Of a DNA stretch of 64,000 nt, positions 34,250-45,006 are shown piece after piece (the first letter of the stretch is position 1; each line of letters opens with the position of its first letter). Both the position numbers and the translations under genes were made by a program. Origin of the DNA: Dugong dugon (Eukaryota > Chordata > Mammalia > Sirenia > Dugongidae); NCBI GenBank assembly GCA_030035585.1, contig CM057476.1, forward strand, positions 21,560,501 through 21,624,500, read 5' to 3'. The notes under the pieces were generated by a model. It searched no databases, was not told where the DNA came from, and saw only the letters and a program-made list of their open reading frames with translations.

Positions 34250-35440
34250 AGAGATCTATAACTGCATTTTTTAGTCCCTTTTTTTTGTTTTAATGTCATC
34301 TTTTACATATTGACATCTCTGTTTTCTTGTTTTCAGTGTTTTAGCTTCAATTTATTTTTGCAATTTCCCTATCTGGGTTGATATCTGGTTGCTCTGTCCT
34401 GTGTTCTAGTCTTGGGTTGTTAACTGATTTTATTGATTTTCTAACCAGAGGACTCCCTTTAGTATTTCTTGTAATTTTGGTTTGGTGTTTGCAAATTCCC
34501 TAAACTTCTGTTTATATCTGGAAATGCCCTAATTTCATGATCATATTTGAGAGACAATTTTGCTGGATATATAATTCTTGGCTGGCAATTTTTTTTCCTT
34601 CAAGGCTTTATATAAGTCATCCCATTGCCTTCTTGCCAGTATGGTTTCTCTGAGTAGTTGTAGTTAAGCTTATTGACTCTCCTTTGTAGATGAGTTTTAG
34701 TTTATCCCTAGCGGCTCTTAAAATTCTCTATCTTTGGTTTTGGCAAGTTTGTATAATATGTCTTGGTGACTTTCTTTTGAGATCTACCTTACATGGGGTT
34801 CGATGAGCATCTTGAATAGATATCTTCTCACCTTTCACGATGTCAGGGAAGTTTTCTGCCAAAAAATCTTTAACAATTCTCTCTGTATTTTCTGTCCCCT
34901 ACCCTGGTTCTGGTACTCCAATCACTCATCGATTATTCCTCTTGATAGAATCCTACATAATTCTTAGCGTTTCTTCTTTTTAAAAAATTCTTTCATCTGA
35001 TTTTCTTCAAATAAGTTGGTGTCAAGTGCTTTATCTTCAGTCTCACTAATTCTGACTTCCATTGCCTCAATTCTTTTCCTATGACTTTCTATTGAGTTAT
35101 CTAATTCGGAAATTTAGTTGTTAATCTTCTGGATTTCTGATTGCTGTCTCTCTATGGATTATTGCAGCTTGTTAAATTTGTCATTACGCTCTTCTCTAAT
35201 CTTCTTAAGTTCCTCTGTTGCTTTGTCTGTGTGTTCCTTAGCTTGTTCTGCATTTTGCATGAACTCCTTCCTGATCTCTTAAAGAGTTCTGTATATTAAT
35301 CTTTTGTATTCTACCTCTGGTAATTCCATGAAATTGTCTTCCTCCAGAAAATTTCTTGATTCTTTGTTTTGGGAGCTTGCTGAAGCCATCCTGGTCTGCC
35401 TCTTTATGTGATTTGATATTGACTGTTGTCTGCGAGCCAT
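34250..35440 (-). pseudogene. L1-A ORF1p, decayed
   Basis: The minus-strand ATG at 35440-35438 opens MARRQQSI, matching the L1-B ORF1 start. The frame then runs with stops through a coiled-coil-type region (ESRKRIEAMEVRISETEDKA-like) and RNA-binding pieces, ending before ORF2 at 34028. In-frame stops appear within the first 60 codons. Compared with L1-B, this ORF1 is more damaged, in keeping with L1-A being the older insertion. The frame 34246-33980 covers the ORF1/ORF2 spacer. Confidence 0.75.
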
Positions 35441-36804
35441 CAATAAGTGATTACATGTATTTATTTTATGTTTGCTTACTGTGTCCTAGCTTCTTCTTTT
35501 GTTTTGATATGCCCAGATAGGGTACTTGTGTGAGCAAGTTTGATTATGGGCGCTTTTGAACGTCTAACATTTTGTCACCAGGTGGTTAGATCTGTTACTA
35601 GGTATGTGAGCCCAGGAGTCCATTTAGTTTTCTTGTGTGGGTTCAGCTCAGGTGTCCACGTAGTCAGTCACCAAGTGTGTAGTGCAGGCTCCCACCTACA
35701 GTCCTAGACAGGCATGAGTGATTGGTGTAGGCACAGGTATCTGGCTGCAGTAGGGGATCCTGCTCAAGCAAGTCAGGGGGCTGACGGCTGCCCCTGAGTG
35801 TCTGGGAGGAAAGCATATCCCTGTTCTCTAGAGTGTGTAGGTGGGTGAGTTTTGCAGCCAAACTATAAGCATCCAGTGCTGTTGGCTGAAAGGACTCGGG
35901 GGCACCACTTATTCTTGGATCTCTGTAGCCAGTGGCTAGGTGGTGTGGGTGGAGGCATCAATCAACAGGCCCCAGATGTGGGTAGGTGAGGACCTTGCTT
36001 AATGCACACAGCAGTGACAAATGTCACGAACCGGCCACTTCACCATGAAGTTGATAGAGTTGAAGTTAAGGTTTAGGTATATACCCTGTTGTACTGTGCT
36101 AATGAGGGCCTACCCTGTTGAAATGGGCCCATACAGGTCTATGCAGGGGAGAAAGGCATTCAAAGTCCATGGACCACCTAGGCAAAGGAGCCGTGCCCCT
36201 GAGTTCCCAGCTTATGGGAGCTGGTAGATTATTTATTCCTGTTTGTTAATTTATTCCCTCTCGAAGGCCGAGAGAATGACTCAGGGCACGTGACTGATCC
36301 CACTTCTGGCCCAGGGGACTCGGCAATCACTGAAGCTGGCTTGGGACCCCTGCAGAGTGGTGGGGAGGGGGCAGGTAAATGTGAGAGAGGTTTTTCCCAA
36401 AGAGGGTGTTTTTTGATCTGTGTGGTAAGTCAGATATGTGTACTTATCTTTTGCCAATTGAGCGCCGCTTTTCAATGGTTCTGGAGGTGTGAGTAGACTC
36501 TCCGCCACTCAATCTCTCCTGATGTGGAAAAGGCCTCCCGAGTGCCACTGCTTGCCTCACCAAGCACGCCAGCCTATCCGGCCTGAAGGGTGCTGGCCCC
36601 CATTGGGTCAGGTCTGGCAACTCCTCCCTGCTTCCAAACCATCTCTCCCTCCCCCACCACTGAGTCCAATTCCTCAATTTTGCCTTTGATGTTCCAGGCT
36701 CATAGATTGTCATATATAATTGATTCACTTGTTTTTTCAGGTCTTTGTTGTAAGAGGGACCACAGGAAGCGTCTGACTACTCTGCCATCTTGGCCCCGCC
36801 TCTC
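35441..36804 (-). mobile_element. L1-A 5'UTR with YY1-like site
   Basis: About 1.36 kb leader. Near its 5' end the minus strand reads 'ccaagatggc' (36784-36793 region), a YY1-type motif at the place where other mammalian L1s carry one to set the transcription start. No coding frame is supported here. Confidence 0.7.
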
Positions 36805-36850
36805 CAACCTCGTCTTTTTTTTTTTTTTTTAAAGTTTTATTGGTGTATAC

Positions 36851-37503
36851 TTTGTTGTTGTTGTTAGGTGCCGTTGAGTTGCTTCTGACTCATAGTGACC
36901 CTATGCACAACAGAATGAAACACTACCTGGTCCTGCGCCATCTGCACAATCGTTGTTATGCTTGAGCCTGTTGTTGTGGCCACTGTATCAATACATCTCA
37001 TTGAGGGTCTTCCTCTTTTTTGCTGACCCTCTACTTTACCAAGCATGATGTTCTTCTCCAGGGACTGGTTCCTCCTGATATCATGTCCAAAGTATGTAAG
37101 ATGAAGTCTCGCCATCCTCACTTCTAAGGAGCACTCTGGCTGTGCTTCATCCAAGACAGATTTGTTTGTTCTTCTGGCAGTCCATGGTATATTCAATATT
37201 TTTTGCCAGCACCATAATTCAAAGACATCAATTCTTCTTTTGTCTTCCTTATTCATTGTCCAGCTTTCACACGCATATGAGGCGATTGAAAACACCATGG
37301 CTTGGGTCAGGCGCACGTTAGTCCTCAGCATGACATCTTTACCTTTCAGCATTTTAAAGAGGTCTTTTGCAGTAGACTTGTCCACTGCAGTACGTTGTTT
37401 GATTTCTTGACTGATGCTTCCATGGGTGTTGATTGTGGATCCAGGTAAAATGAAATCCTTGACAACTTCAATATTTTCTCTGTTTATCATACTATAAAAT
37501 TCA
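36851..37503 (-). mobile_element. RTE LINE, 5'-truncated
   Basis: Reversed RTE: (GTT)n tail at 36852-36866, 'ggtgccgttgagttgcttct', 'ctgactcatagtgaccctat', then about 630 bases of RT 3' sequence. Inserted in the old L1 3' end. Confidence 0.9.
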
Positions 37504-37526
37504 CTTATTATGAGTTTATAGTTCAA
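36864..37526 (-). pseudogene. RTE RT C-terminal region, 220 codons open
   Basis: The longest continuous retroelement frame in the window. After a non-RTE start it runs VVKDFILPGSTINTHGSIS, then FSIASYACESWTMNKED, ILNIPWTARRTNKSVLDE, LHLTYFGHDIRRNQSLEK, GKVEGQQKRGRPSMR and a C-terminal VVFHSVVHRVTMSQ. These blocks are found, broken, at 1020-1560 and 45290-45913, which supports the reading. The catalytic RT motifs A-C lie upstream and are missing, so this is a 5'-truncated copy whose remaining frame happens to be uninterrupted. The first codons (before about 37490) come from flanking L1 sequence. Confidence 0.85.
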
Positions 37527-37842
37527 TGACTTTTAGTAGATTCATAGAGTTGTGTGATCATTCCCGCATTCCAGTTGTAGTCCATTTCCATCACCCCTAT
37601 AAGTGCCTTCACACCCATTTGCAAGTCAATCTCACTCTTTCCACCCCAGCCCCAGGCAACCACTGATAGACTTTCTGTTGCTATAGATTTTCTGTTTCTG
37701 GACATTTCATATATATCGAGTTACACAATATGTGGTCTTTTCATTTGAGTTTTTTCATTAGCATGACTATTTTGAGGTTCATTCTTGTGGCAGCATATAT
37801 CAACAATTTGTCCCTTTGTATTGCCGACTGGTATTCTATTTG

Positions 37843-38058
37843 AGTCCCTGGATGATGCAAATGGTTAACTAACTAGGCTGCTAACCAAAAGGTTGGAGGT
37901 TCGAGTCCACCCAGAGGTGTTTTGGAAGAAAGCTCCGTCTATATACTTCAAAAAAATCACCTACTGAAAACTATGGAGCACTATTCTACTCTGAGACACA
38001 GGGGGTGACCATGAGTCGGTATTGACTCAAAGATAACTAGTTTGTTTTTTTGGTTTAG
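37843..38058 (+). mobile_element. AfroSINE (longer form)
   Basis: Forward copy: 'gctgctaaccaaaaggttgg', 'aggttcgagtccacccagag', 'gaccatgagtcggtattgac'. Flanks 'gtattctatt' and 'gtattttatt' may be the target duplication. Confidence 0.85.
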
Positions 38059-38462
38059 TATTTTATTGTATGGATATACCATGTTTTGTTTATTCACTTA
38101 CCAGTTGATGGACATTTGGTTATTTCCAGCTTTGGGCTATTATGAATAATGCTGCTACAAATATCCATCTGCAAGTCTTTGTGTGGACACATGTTTTCTT
38201 TTCTCTTGGGTAGACAACTCAACCACAACCTTTTAAACAGCAGTGGGTTCCTCTATGGGAAGGCTGCACTCTGATGTTGTAACCAGTTTCCTACCAACAG
38301 ACACTAACAGACACTTAGGTTGTTTCCAAGGTTTCTCTCTCACAAACCCCCATTTATATTTTGGCACATGCTTAAGGCGAGAGATGGCTGGGTCATAGGC
38401 AGGTGCATTTTGTATTTGTTGAATGGTTACCAAATCATCCTCCATGATAGTCTTGCCTCCTC

Positions 38463-38779
38463 AAAAAAAGACAGGGGATGGTGAGAGAAAACCTGTTATA
38501 AAAGGGTTTCCCCTTCCCCATTGAGTTTGAGGAAAAAGGCCACCTGGAGAAAAATCTCCAGGGTGGGGCACTCAAAGGATGGCTGAGGTCAGGTAGGAGT
38601 AAGAGCAAGGATACGGACTCGAACCCTTTGCAGGCCCGTAAGTCCTCTGTCGATGGAGCTGTGCAAGTGGAGGCTGGCTAACCAGTCGGCAGGGGCTGTA
38701 AAGGGGCTCTAAATCTGATGGGAGATTCGGCTACATGGCTTCTGAGGCAGCAATATGGCTGAGGCATTAAGAACATGGG
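38463..38779. other. Non-coding, nothing recognised
   Basis: Apparently unique sequence between the L1 3' end and the next LTR. Confidence 0.4.
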
Positions 38780-39295
38780 TGTCACGGTTTGAATTATGTC
38801 TCCTAAATATGTGAGTAACAATTTGGCTGGGCCATGAGTCCCAGTATTGTGTGGTTGTCCTCCATTTTGTGATTGTAATTTATGTTAAAGAGGGTTAGAG
38901 TGGGATTGTAACACCACCGTTATCCAGGTCACATCTCTGATCCAGTATAAAGGGAGTTTCCCTGGGGCGTGGCCTGCACCACCTTTTATCTCTCAAGACA
39001 TAAAAGGAAAGGGAAGCAAGCAGAGAGCTGGGAACCTCATACCATCAACGAAGCAGTGCCTGGAACAGAGCATGTCCTTTGGACCTGAGGTTCCTGTGCA
39101 GAGAAGCTCCCAGACCAAGGGAAGACTGATGCCGCACAAGGACTTCCTCCAGAGCCAACAGAGAAAGCATTCCCCTGGAGCTGATGCCCTGAATTTGGAC
39201 TTGTAACCTATTGGACTGTGAGAGAATAAACTTTTCTTTGTTAAAGCCATCCACTTGTGGTATTTCTGTTATAGCAGTGCTAGATGACTAAGACA
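38780..39295 (+). mobile_element. MaLR-like solo LTR
   Basis: 516 bp from TGTCACGGTTTG to GACTAAGACA, with flanks 'atggg' and 'gtggg' (4 of 5 match). Internal landmarks: 'ggccatgagtcccagtattg', 'ggcgtggcctgcaccacctt' and 'gagaataaacttttctttgt'. The frames at 38993-39254 are repeat translations that recur at 53197-53469. Confidence 0.9.
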
Positions 39296-40220
39296 GTGGG
39301 CTCTTCTGGCAGGACCCTGATTCATACACCAGATCTGCCATTTCCTAGCTTTGTGATGCCATGCAAGTGAATTCAACACCCACAGTCTCAATTCTCTCAG
39401 CTATAAAATGGAGATGTGGCTCCACCTCCCACGGTCTCTGGGAAGGGTAGATGACGTCGTGTGGGTGGGGGCTCAGTTATGGGGGCCGTCATTATGACTC
39501 CCTTAGTCCTATGACTGTGGGCTGTGCTTTCTGGGGATCCCAGGAGCAAAGAATGAGAAAACAGGGATCTGTGCCCAGGAGCCTCTAGGGAAGGAATGTG
39601 TGAGTTCTCATCCAGGCTCCCCCTATTTTTAGCCATGTGACCTTGTGCTAGAACTTAACCTGTGATTCAGTGTCCTCATCTGAACAGTAATAGTACTAAC
39701 CTCAAAGCAGTGAGGATTAGGTTCAAATGCATGTGACAGAAAATGCCAAAATAATACTGACTTACTCAAGAGAGAGTTTCTCTCTCTCCCATGTAAAAAA
39801 AATTCCAGAGGTGAGCACTCCAGGGCTGCGGCACCAGCTCCAGGGAGTTGTTAGGGATCTAGTTCTCAGCTCTTCCATCCTTAGGGTGTGGCCTTACTCT
39901 TCATGGTCCAACATGACAGCCAGAGCTACAGATATCACATCTGTACTCAGAGAGCAGGACGGAGGAAGAGGGAACAAGGGAACAAAGGGCATGAACAAGC
40001 TCTTATAAGACGTTTTCCCCCACTGCCACCCAAACCACTTGTGTCTCATTGACTAGGACTTTATCAAGTGGTTACACTAGCTGCAAGGGAGGCTGAGAAA
40101 AACAGACTTTATTCTGTATGGGTTCAGTTATAAGGAAGAATGAGGGAACAGATACTGGGTTGACAAGGAATAGCCTTTGTAAACCCAGAAGGATGAAAGA
40201 GATAATGCATTGAAGGTGCT
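39296..40220. other. Non-coding; MIR and an unassigned old repeat
   Basis: A MIR-like run at about 39310-39480 ('cagctataaaatggagatgt') and a second at about 39640-39715. About 39720-40110 has the character of an old interspersed repeat ('ctagctgcaagggaggctga'). Confidence 0.45.
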
Positions 40221-40233
40221 TATCTTGGTACCT

Positions 40234-40399
40234 GGAAACCGTGGTGGCTTAGTGATTAAGAGTTCAGCTGCTAACCAAAAGGTTGGCAGTTCAAATTCAC
40301 CAGGTGCTCTTTGGAAACCCTATGGAGCAGTTCTATTCTGTCCTATCGGGTTGCTATGAGTCAGAATCAACTTGACGGCAATGGGTTTGGTTTTTTTTT
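40234..40399 (+). mobile_element. AfroSINE
   Basis: Forward, well preserved: 'gctgctaaccaaaaggttgg', 'ctatgagtcagaatcaactt', end 'aatgggtttggtttttt'. Target duplication 'tatcttggtacct' / 'tatcctgatacct' (40221-40233, 40400-40412). Confidence 0.95.
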
Positions 40400-40639
40400 T
40401 ATCCTGATACCTAGCAAGAACTCGACAAATGATGACCATTGTTCCTCAGTGGTAACCACATAACAATGGTGGTCTCCAGGGGCAGGACTTGAGTAGCCTG
40501 GGACAGGGATGGGAGAGGGACTTTTCTCTGGCTATCCTTTGGAACCTTGGATTTTTGAAGCCCATGAATGTGTTGTTTATATATATTATCTGAAAATTTT
40601 AATAATTTTAAATGTAACATGTATTTAAAATACGTAATT

Positions 40640-41045
40640 GTAAAGGAGACTAAAAAGATCTGAAAACTCAATGTAATGCGTGATCCTGGACCAGAAAAAA
40701 GTAAGTATAAAGCATATAATGGGGACAATTGGTGGAATTTGAATACAATCTCTGGATTAATCGGCAGTTTTGTGCCAAAGTTAACTTCCTGATTTTGACC
40801 ATTGTATGTAGTAATGTAAGGAACGTCCTTATTCTTGGAAACATTCACTGAAGTACTTGGGGTAAAAGGACATTATGTGTGCAACTGACTCAAATGACTC
40901 AGTAAATATAAATACATACATACAGAGAGAGAGAGAGAGAATGATACGGCAGATGTGGCAAACTGCTAACAATTGGTGGATCTGAGTGAGGGTATATGGA
41001 AGTTTTTGTACTATTTTGATACTTCTGAAATTATTTCAAAATGAA
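40640..41045. mobile_element. Unassigned ancient repeat
   Basis: Carries 'gtgatcctggaccag', 'gttaacttcctgattttgac' and ends 'gaaattatttcaaaatgaaa', similar in order to 8.56-8.84 kb. An (AG)n run sits inside at about 40926-40940. Confidence 0.35.

Positions 41046-41048
<3 letters not shown>

Positions 41049-41137
<89 letters not shown>
41049..41137. repeat. (AT)n followed by (AG)n
   Basis: About 24 AT units (41049-41096) followed by about 20 AG units, uninterrupted. Likely highly variable in length between individuals. Confidence 0.95.
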
Positions 41138-41140
<3 letters not shown>

Positions 41141-41156
41141 CATGTACAAGAGAGAA

Positions 41157-41363
41157 AGCACCCTGATGGCACAATGGTTGAGCACTCGGCTGCTAACTTA
41201 AAGGTTGGTGGTTTGAACCCACCTAATGGCTCCATGGGAGAAAGATGGAGATCTGCTTCCATAAAGATTACAGCCTACAAAACCCTATGGGGCAGTTCTA
41301 CTCTGTCACATGGGTTCGCTATGAGTCAAAATCAACTCCATGGCACCTAACAACAACATCAAC

Positions 41364-41366
<3 letters not shown>
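41157..41366 (+). mobile_element. AfroSINE with RTE-type (AAC)n tail
   Basis: Longer form with 'gcttccataaagattacagc'. It ends 'tggcacctaacaacaacatc', the same ending as the RTE LINE, and then passes into a (CA)n run (41366-41412). Confidence 0.9.
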
Positions 41367-41402
<36 letters not shown>

Positions 41403-41412
41403 ACACACACAG
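41366..41412. repeat. (CA)n microsatellite
   Basis: More than 20 CA units with one interruption ('catac'), beginning at the SINE tail, from which it probably grew. Confidence 0.95.
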
Positions 41413-41759
41413 TTATAAAGTAAATTATCTCTCATAAACATCTGGCTATAATTGTTGCACTCAAGATGTTGGATGACTTGCTTGAGGTCACACAGTAGCT
41501 TAGAGCTTAGGTCCTGACTCAATTCGTAACCCTCCCAGATTGATCCTGGACCCCATCAAACTCTCCCACAGACTAATCTGGAAGCATTTGCCAGCACTGA
41601 TACCTTCCCTCATCTTGACCCCTGCTCCCAGGACCAGGTGCCATCTCTCTGGCAGCTTAGCCAGTCAAACCTCTCTCGCTCTCTCTCTCTCTCGCTCTTG
41701 GATACTTTATTTCTGGGTCTTGGTCCATTAATTTCACTAATCTCTGAGTGGCTGTTTTT

Positions 41760-42060
41760 TAAGATGCCTTTTTAAAATTGAGGTATACTTAAGATTTGTA
41801 CAAATCTTAACTGTATGGCGTGAAGACATTTTACATATGCAAATATCCAGGTAATCACCACTCGGATTAAGATCTATGACATTTCCAGCCCCTCAGTAGG
41901 CTCCCCCATGTCCCCTCCCAGGTAAACCACCTCACCTTCAGCAGCCAGGTGACCACGATTCTGACTCCTTTCACCATCGATTTAGCTTGCTTATTCTAGA
42001 ACTCTATACTAATGTCATCACACAGAACATTCTCTTGTATATGGCTTATTTCGCTCAACA
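41760..42060 (-). mobile_element. Old L1 3' end (reversed)
   Basis: 'ttaaaattgaggtatactta', 'acatttccagcccctcagta' and 'cacacagaacattctcttgt' follow the order of the reversed 3' end of old L1s. 42.06-42.4 kb holds nothing firm; part of 42165-42230 is MIR-like. Confidence 0.65.
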
Positions 42061-42404
42061 TTATCTTTGTGAATTTCTTAGCTCTTACTTCCCTCCATCC
42101 AGAAGGAGAGTCATCAACATTCAGTCTTTCCTTAATTTCTTCTTTTATTGAGTCACTCACTCCACAATTATTTCTTGATCGCCTACTATGTGCTGGGGGC
42201 TGGCTAAACACAGTCATCTGTGGTAATGACTGGTGAACTCCTCGTCTACCAGGGTGTCCTCTGACCCAGATCTATCTTGGCTGTAAATTATAATGGTGAC
42301 AGCCCTACCCTGAACTCCCCCAGCATCGGTCGCATCCTGGATGGGCAGAGACTGTGCAGCCCAATGACAAGATGCTCAGGCACTGGTTCCACAATGGATA
42401 CCTA

Positions 42405-42830
42405 GTAAGTGCTTACTAAACAGTAGGTGGAACTATTTCCTTGGAACTGAAGCACGGTATGGAGCACAACCCTTCTAGTCCTTCACTAACCATATGAGGT
42501 AGGTCTAGTACAATCTAAATTTAAACCAGTTGTTTTCAAGTCAATTCTGACACATAGTGACCCATGTGTCTCAGAGTAGAACTGTGTTCCACAGGGTTTT
42601 CAGTGACTGATTTTTTGGAAGTATATCACCAGGCCTTTCTTCTGAGCTGTCCGTAGGTAGACTCTAACCTCCAACCTTTTGGTTATCATTTGCATCACCC
42701 AGGGACTCCACAATTTACATTTACCCACCAGGAAAGGATGCTCAAAGGTGAGGTAACTGCCCTGAGGTCACACAGATGGTGAGTGGCCGAGTTGGAATTC
42801 AAACCCAGGTCTGCTGAGTAAAGCGGGGTT
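42405..42830 (-). mobile_element. MIR SINE split by an AfroSINE
   Basis: Reversed MIR blocks lie on both sides of the AfroSINE: 'accatatgaggtaggtctag' before, and 'ctgaggtcacacagatggtg' with 'gaattcaaacccaggtctgc' after. Confidence 0.75.
42523..42709 (-). mobile_element. AfroSINE
   Basis: Reversed: 'aagtcaattctgacacatag', 'gtatatcaccaggcctttct', end 'catcacccagggactcc'. Flanked by 'acaatctaaattta' and 'acaatttacattta', a 12-of-14 target duplication. Confidence 0.9.
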
Positions 42831-44350
42831 TTCACCTGTCTGCCCTGGGGCATCAGCTCACGCCCGCTTGCCTTTCCTTTAAGCCTAGACCCACTAGAGG
42901 AAAGAGCTCAGAATTCCATGGTCTGCCTGCACGCTCTGCCTTCGCTGAGCTTCTGGTTGTCATTCTCCCACTTTGGGGGTCACCCCAGGATGATTTCCTG
43001 GCTTTGGATCTTGTCTGTTTCACCATAAACTAAAATCGTATTGGAGGTAGTGGGGAGAGACATAACTCGCCAGCAGCTCCCATCCCAGACACGCCAGATC
43101 TGGATCCTAGACAGTCCCACTGGCCCTCTGGCCATCTCTGTCCTGCTCCCTCCCTGGGTTCCTGGGCCCTCACTCTGAGCTTTTATTCAAGTGGTCCTGA
43201 ACAGCAGCATTTTTCTAAGTAAGGGACATGAGGTTACACATCTGGGCCAGTTGTTACCCACCATGCCTTGACTCACTCAGCTCATTCTTGTGAGTGAATG
43301 AGCCTGTCATTTTAAGGGCTGGTTTTTAAAGAGCCCACACCTCTGTTTTTCCGAACATGTAAAAATCTATTAAGGAGGGGAAAAATGAAGTTTAAAAAAA
43401 TAGTTAAGATTTCTCCATGGGAGCAAATTTTCCAGGGAAGAAAATATATGTCCTATGATATAATCGAGTGATATAATATGTTATGATATTATGATTTATT
43501 ATGCTATAATTAAGTGGCTTTCAAAACTTTTTTTTCAGCAGATGAAGTCTTTTGCAGAGGCTGCTTAAGCTGAAGTTCAGTGTTCAAAATGGTAAGAGAG
43601 TAGCTTCTATAATAGAAGTTGGAGGTCTAGAGGTGACCAGTGACACAGCTTCCCTATCACTCTTTCACCTCTCACTCCTCCATGAAACCTGCGCTGGGTG
43701 TGGAATCTATTGAGAACCCCTGAAAGAGTCTGGTCTGGGGATTAGAACCCTGGGTCTGAATCCCACGGTCATCCTTTACTTGTGTGTAACCTCAGGAAAG
43801 CTAATGAACTTCTGTGGGGCTCAGTTTTTCCTATCTGGAAAATTGGATGGTTGGAGTAAATATTTTCTGAACTTCTTTCCAGCTCTAAGGCTTATGTTAC
43901 TGGAGAAAATTCAATCTGAAGTGGGGAACTGTTTGAAATGTAGGCTTTTTGAAAAAAGGAAACAGAGTTCTCTTGTTTGAGGTAATCCAGTACAGTAACA
44001 AACCAACTGCTATAAAAATGTTTCCCAAGTACAGGTACCCTTGGTCTCTTTTCATAAATTGATAGAAAATAACTAACAGCTTCATTTATCTCATGGTTAG
44101 AAAGCAGGTTAAACATGTCCCCTGCTATCCTTTCTGTGTTAATTATACCCTTTCCTCAAGCTTAGTACATAAAAATACTAAGCAATGAAAAGTGCTTAGT
44201 AATGAAATGTCAAATTAGACATTAATGTAGACAGTTTTCAAAAAAAAACAAACACACACTTATAGCTAGGATGAAAAATGTTTCGCTTTGCCTAGACTGG
44301 GGGTTTCTTAGGATGTGGGACTTTCAGTGCCAAAGCCAGGAAATTCCTGG
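42830..44350. other. Non-coding; AT-rich patch and MIR trace
   Basis: 43445-43512 is a degenerate 'gatataat' type repeat, very AT-rich. About 43730-43900 is MIR-like ('gaaccctgggtctgaatccc'). 42.85-43.3 kb appears unique, with no frame of note. Confidence 0.4.
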
Positions 44351-44359
44351 GCAAATTGG

Positions 44360-44632
44360 GACAAGCTGGTCATCTCATATACAATGCTTACTATGTGCCA
44401 GAAATTGTTCCAAACATTTTTCACATGTTAACTCTTTTAATCTGCATCACAACCTTACAAGGTAGGCACAATTATTATACTCATTTTACAGATCCTCAAG
44501 GGAAACAGAGCCTTAGAGAGGTTTAGTGGCTTTTCCAAGGCCATGCAGCTGCCCAGAGGTAAAGCTGGGATGAAAAGCTACCCAGTCTGGCCTTGGAGCT
44601 GTGCTCATAACTGTATGCCACATTATCTTGCT
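44360..44632 (-). mobile_element. MIR SINE, near complete
   Basis: Reversed blocks in order: 'tgcttactatgtgccagaaa', 'actcattttacagatcctca', 'gccttagagaggtttagtgg' and 'ccatgcagctgcccagaggt'. 44.63-45.0 kb beyond it holds nothing recognised. Confidence 0.85.
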
Positions 44633-45006
44633 TTTAGATTGTGTCTTTGTGAATTATAGAGCCGTGACCAGGCTGTGACCAGGGCCAGCTGGGTACTCAG
44701 GAGACCCAGGCCTGACCCCCTATGAGATATTGAGAGGCCCTGGCTTCTCTGGGTCCCTAGCTTTCAACTTGGTGAAATGAGTGGCTGGTCTGGAATGGTG
44801 GCTTGCCAACATTTTTTTAGCAGTGGAACTTGTCACACAATTTTACTGAGACTCCAATATATAAAACACACCATAGTCATAAAATCTATATAGTCAGCAT
44901 TTAGCTGAAAATTCTTCATGGGTGTGGAATTCCTGAAACTCCACCCTGTTGCCTGAGGCTTCCAGAAGCAAAGTGTGAAACTTGCAGTTTAACTACTCTC
45001 TAAGGT

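Larger units (their letters stand above)
24432..36804 (-). mobile_element. L1-A: full-length L1 carrying two nested elements
   Basis: One minus-strand insertion bounded by the duplication 'caacctc(a/g)tc' plus T run (24422-24431 and 36805-36814). Reading 5' to 3': 5'UTR 36804-35441, ORF1 about 35440-34250, ORF2 34028-30430 continued at 26132-25500, 3'UTR to the poly-A tail (T run 24432-24445). Without the nested MaLR-like LTR (32135-32632) and L1-B (26147-30415) the element is about 7.6 kb, a full-length size. The 5' end 'ggcggggccaagatggcag' resembles that of other mammalian L1s. All reading frames are broken. Confidence 0.9.
36815..38462 (-). mobile_element. Old L1 3' end with RTE and AfroSINE inserts
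   Basis: Poly-A tail as T run 36815-36830, then 'aaagttttattggtgtatac', resuming after the RTE at about 37505 with 'agttcaatgacttttagtag', 'ccccaggcaaccactgatag' and 'ccagttgatggacatttggt'. This is the reversed 3' region of an old mammalian L1. L1-A sits directly against its tail. Confidence 0.8.

Noticed and set aside
38993-39254. Pair of frames recurring at 53197-53469, at first resembling a conserved small gene
   Set aside because: Both sit wholly inside MaLR-like LTRs, so the similarity is that of the repeat.
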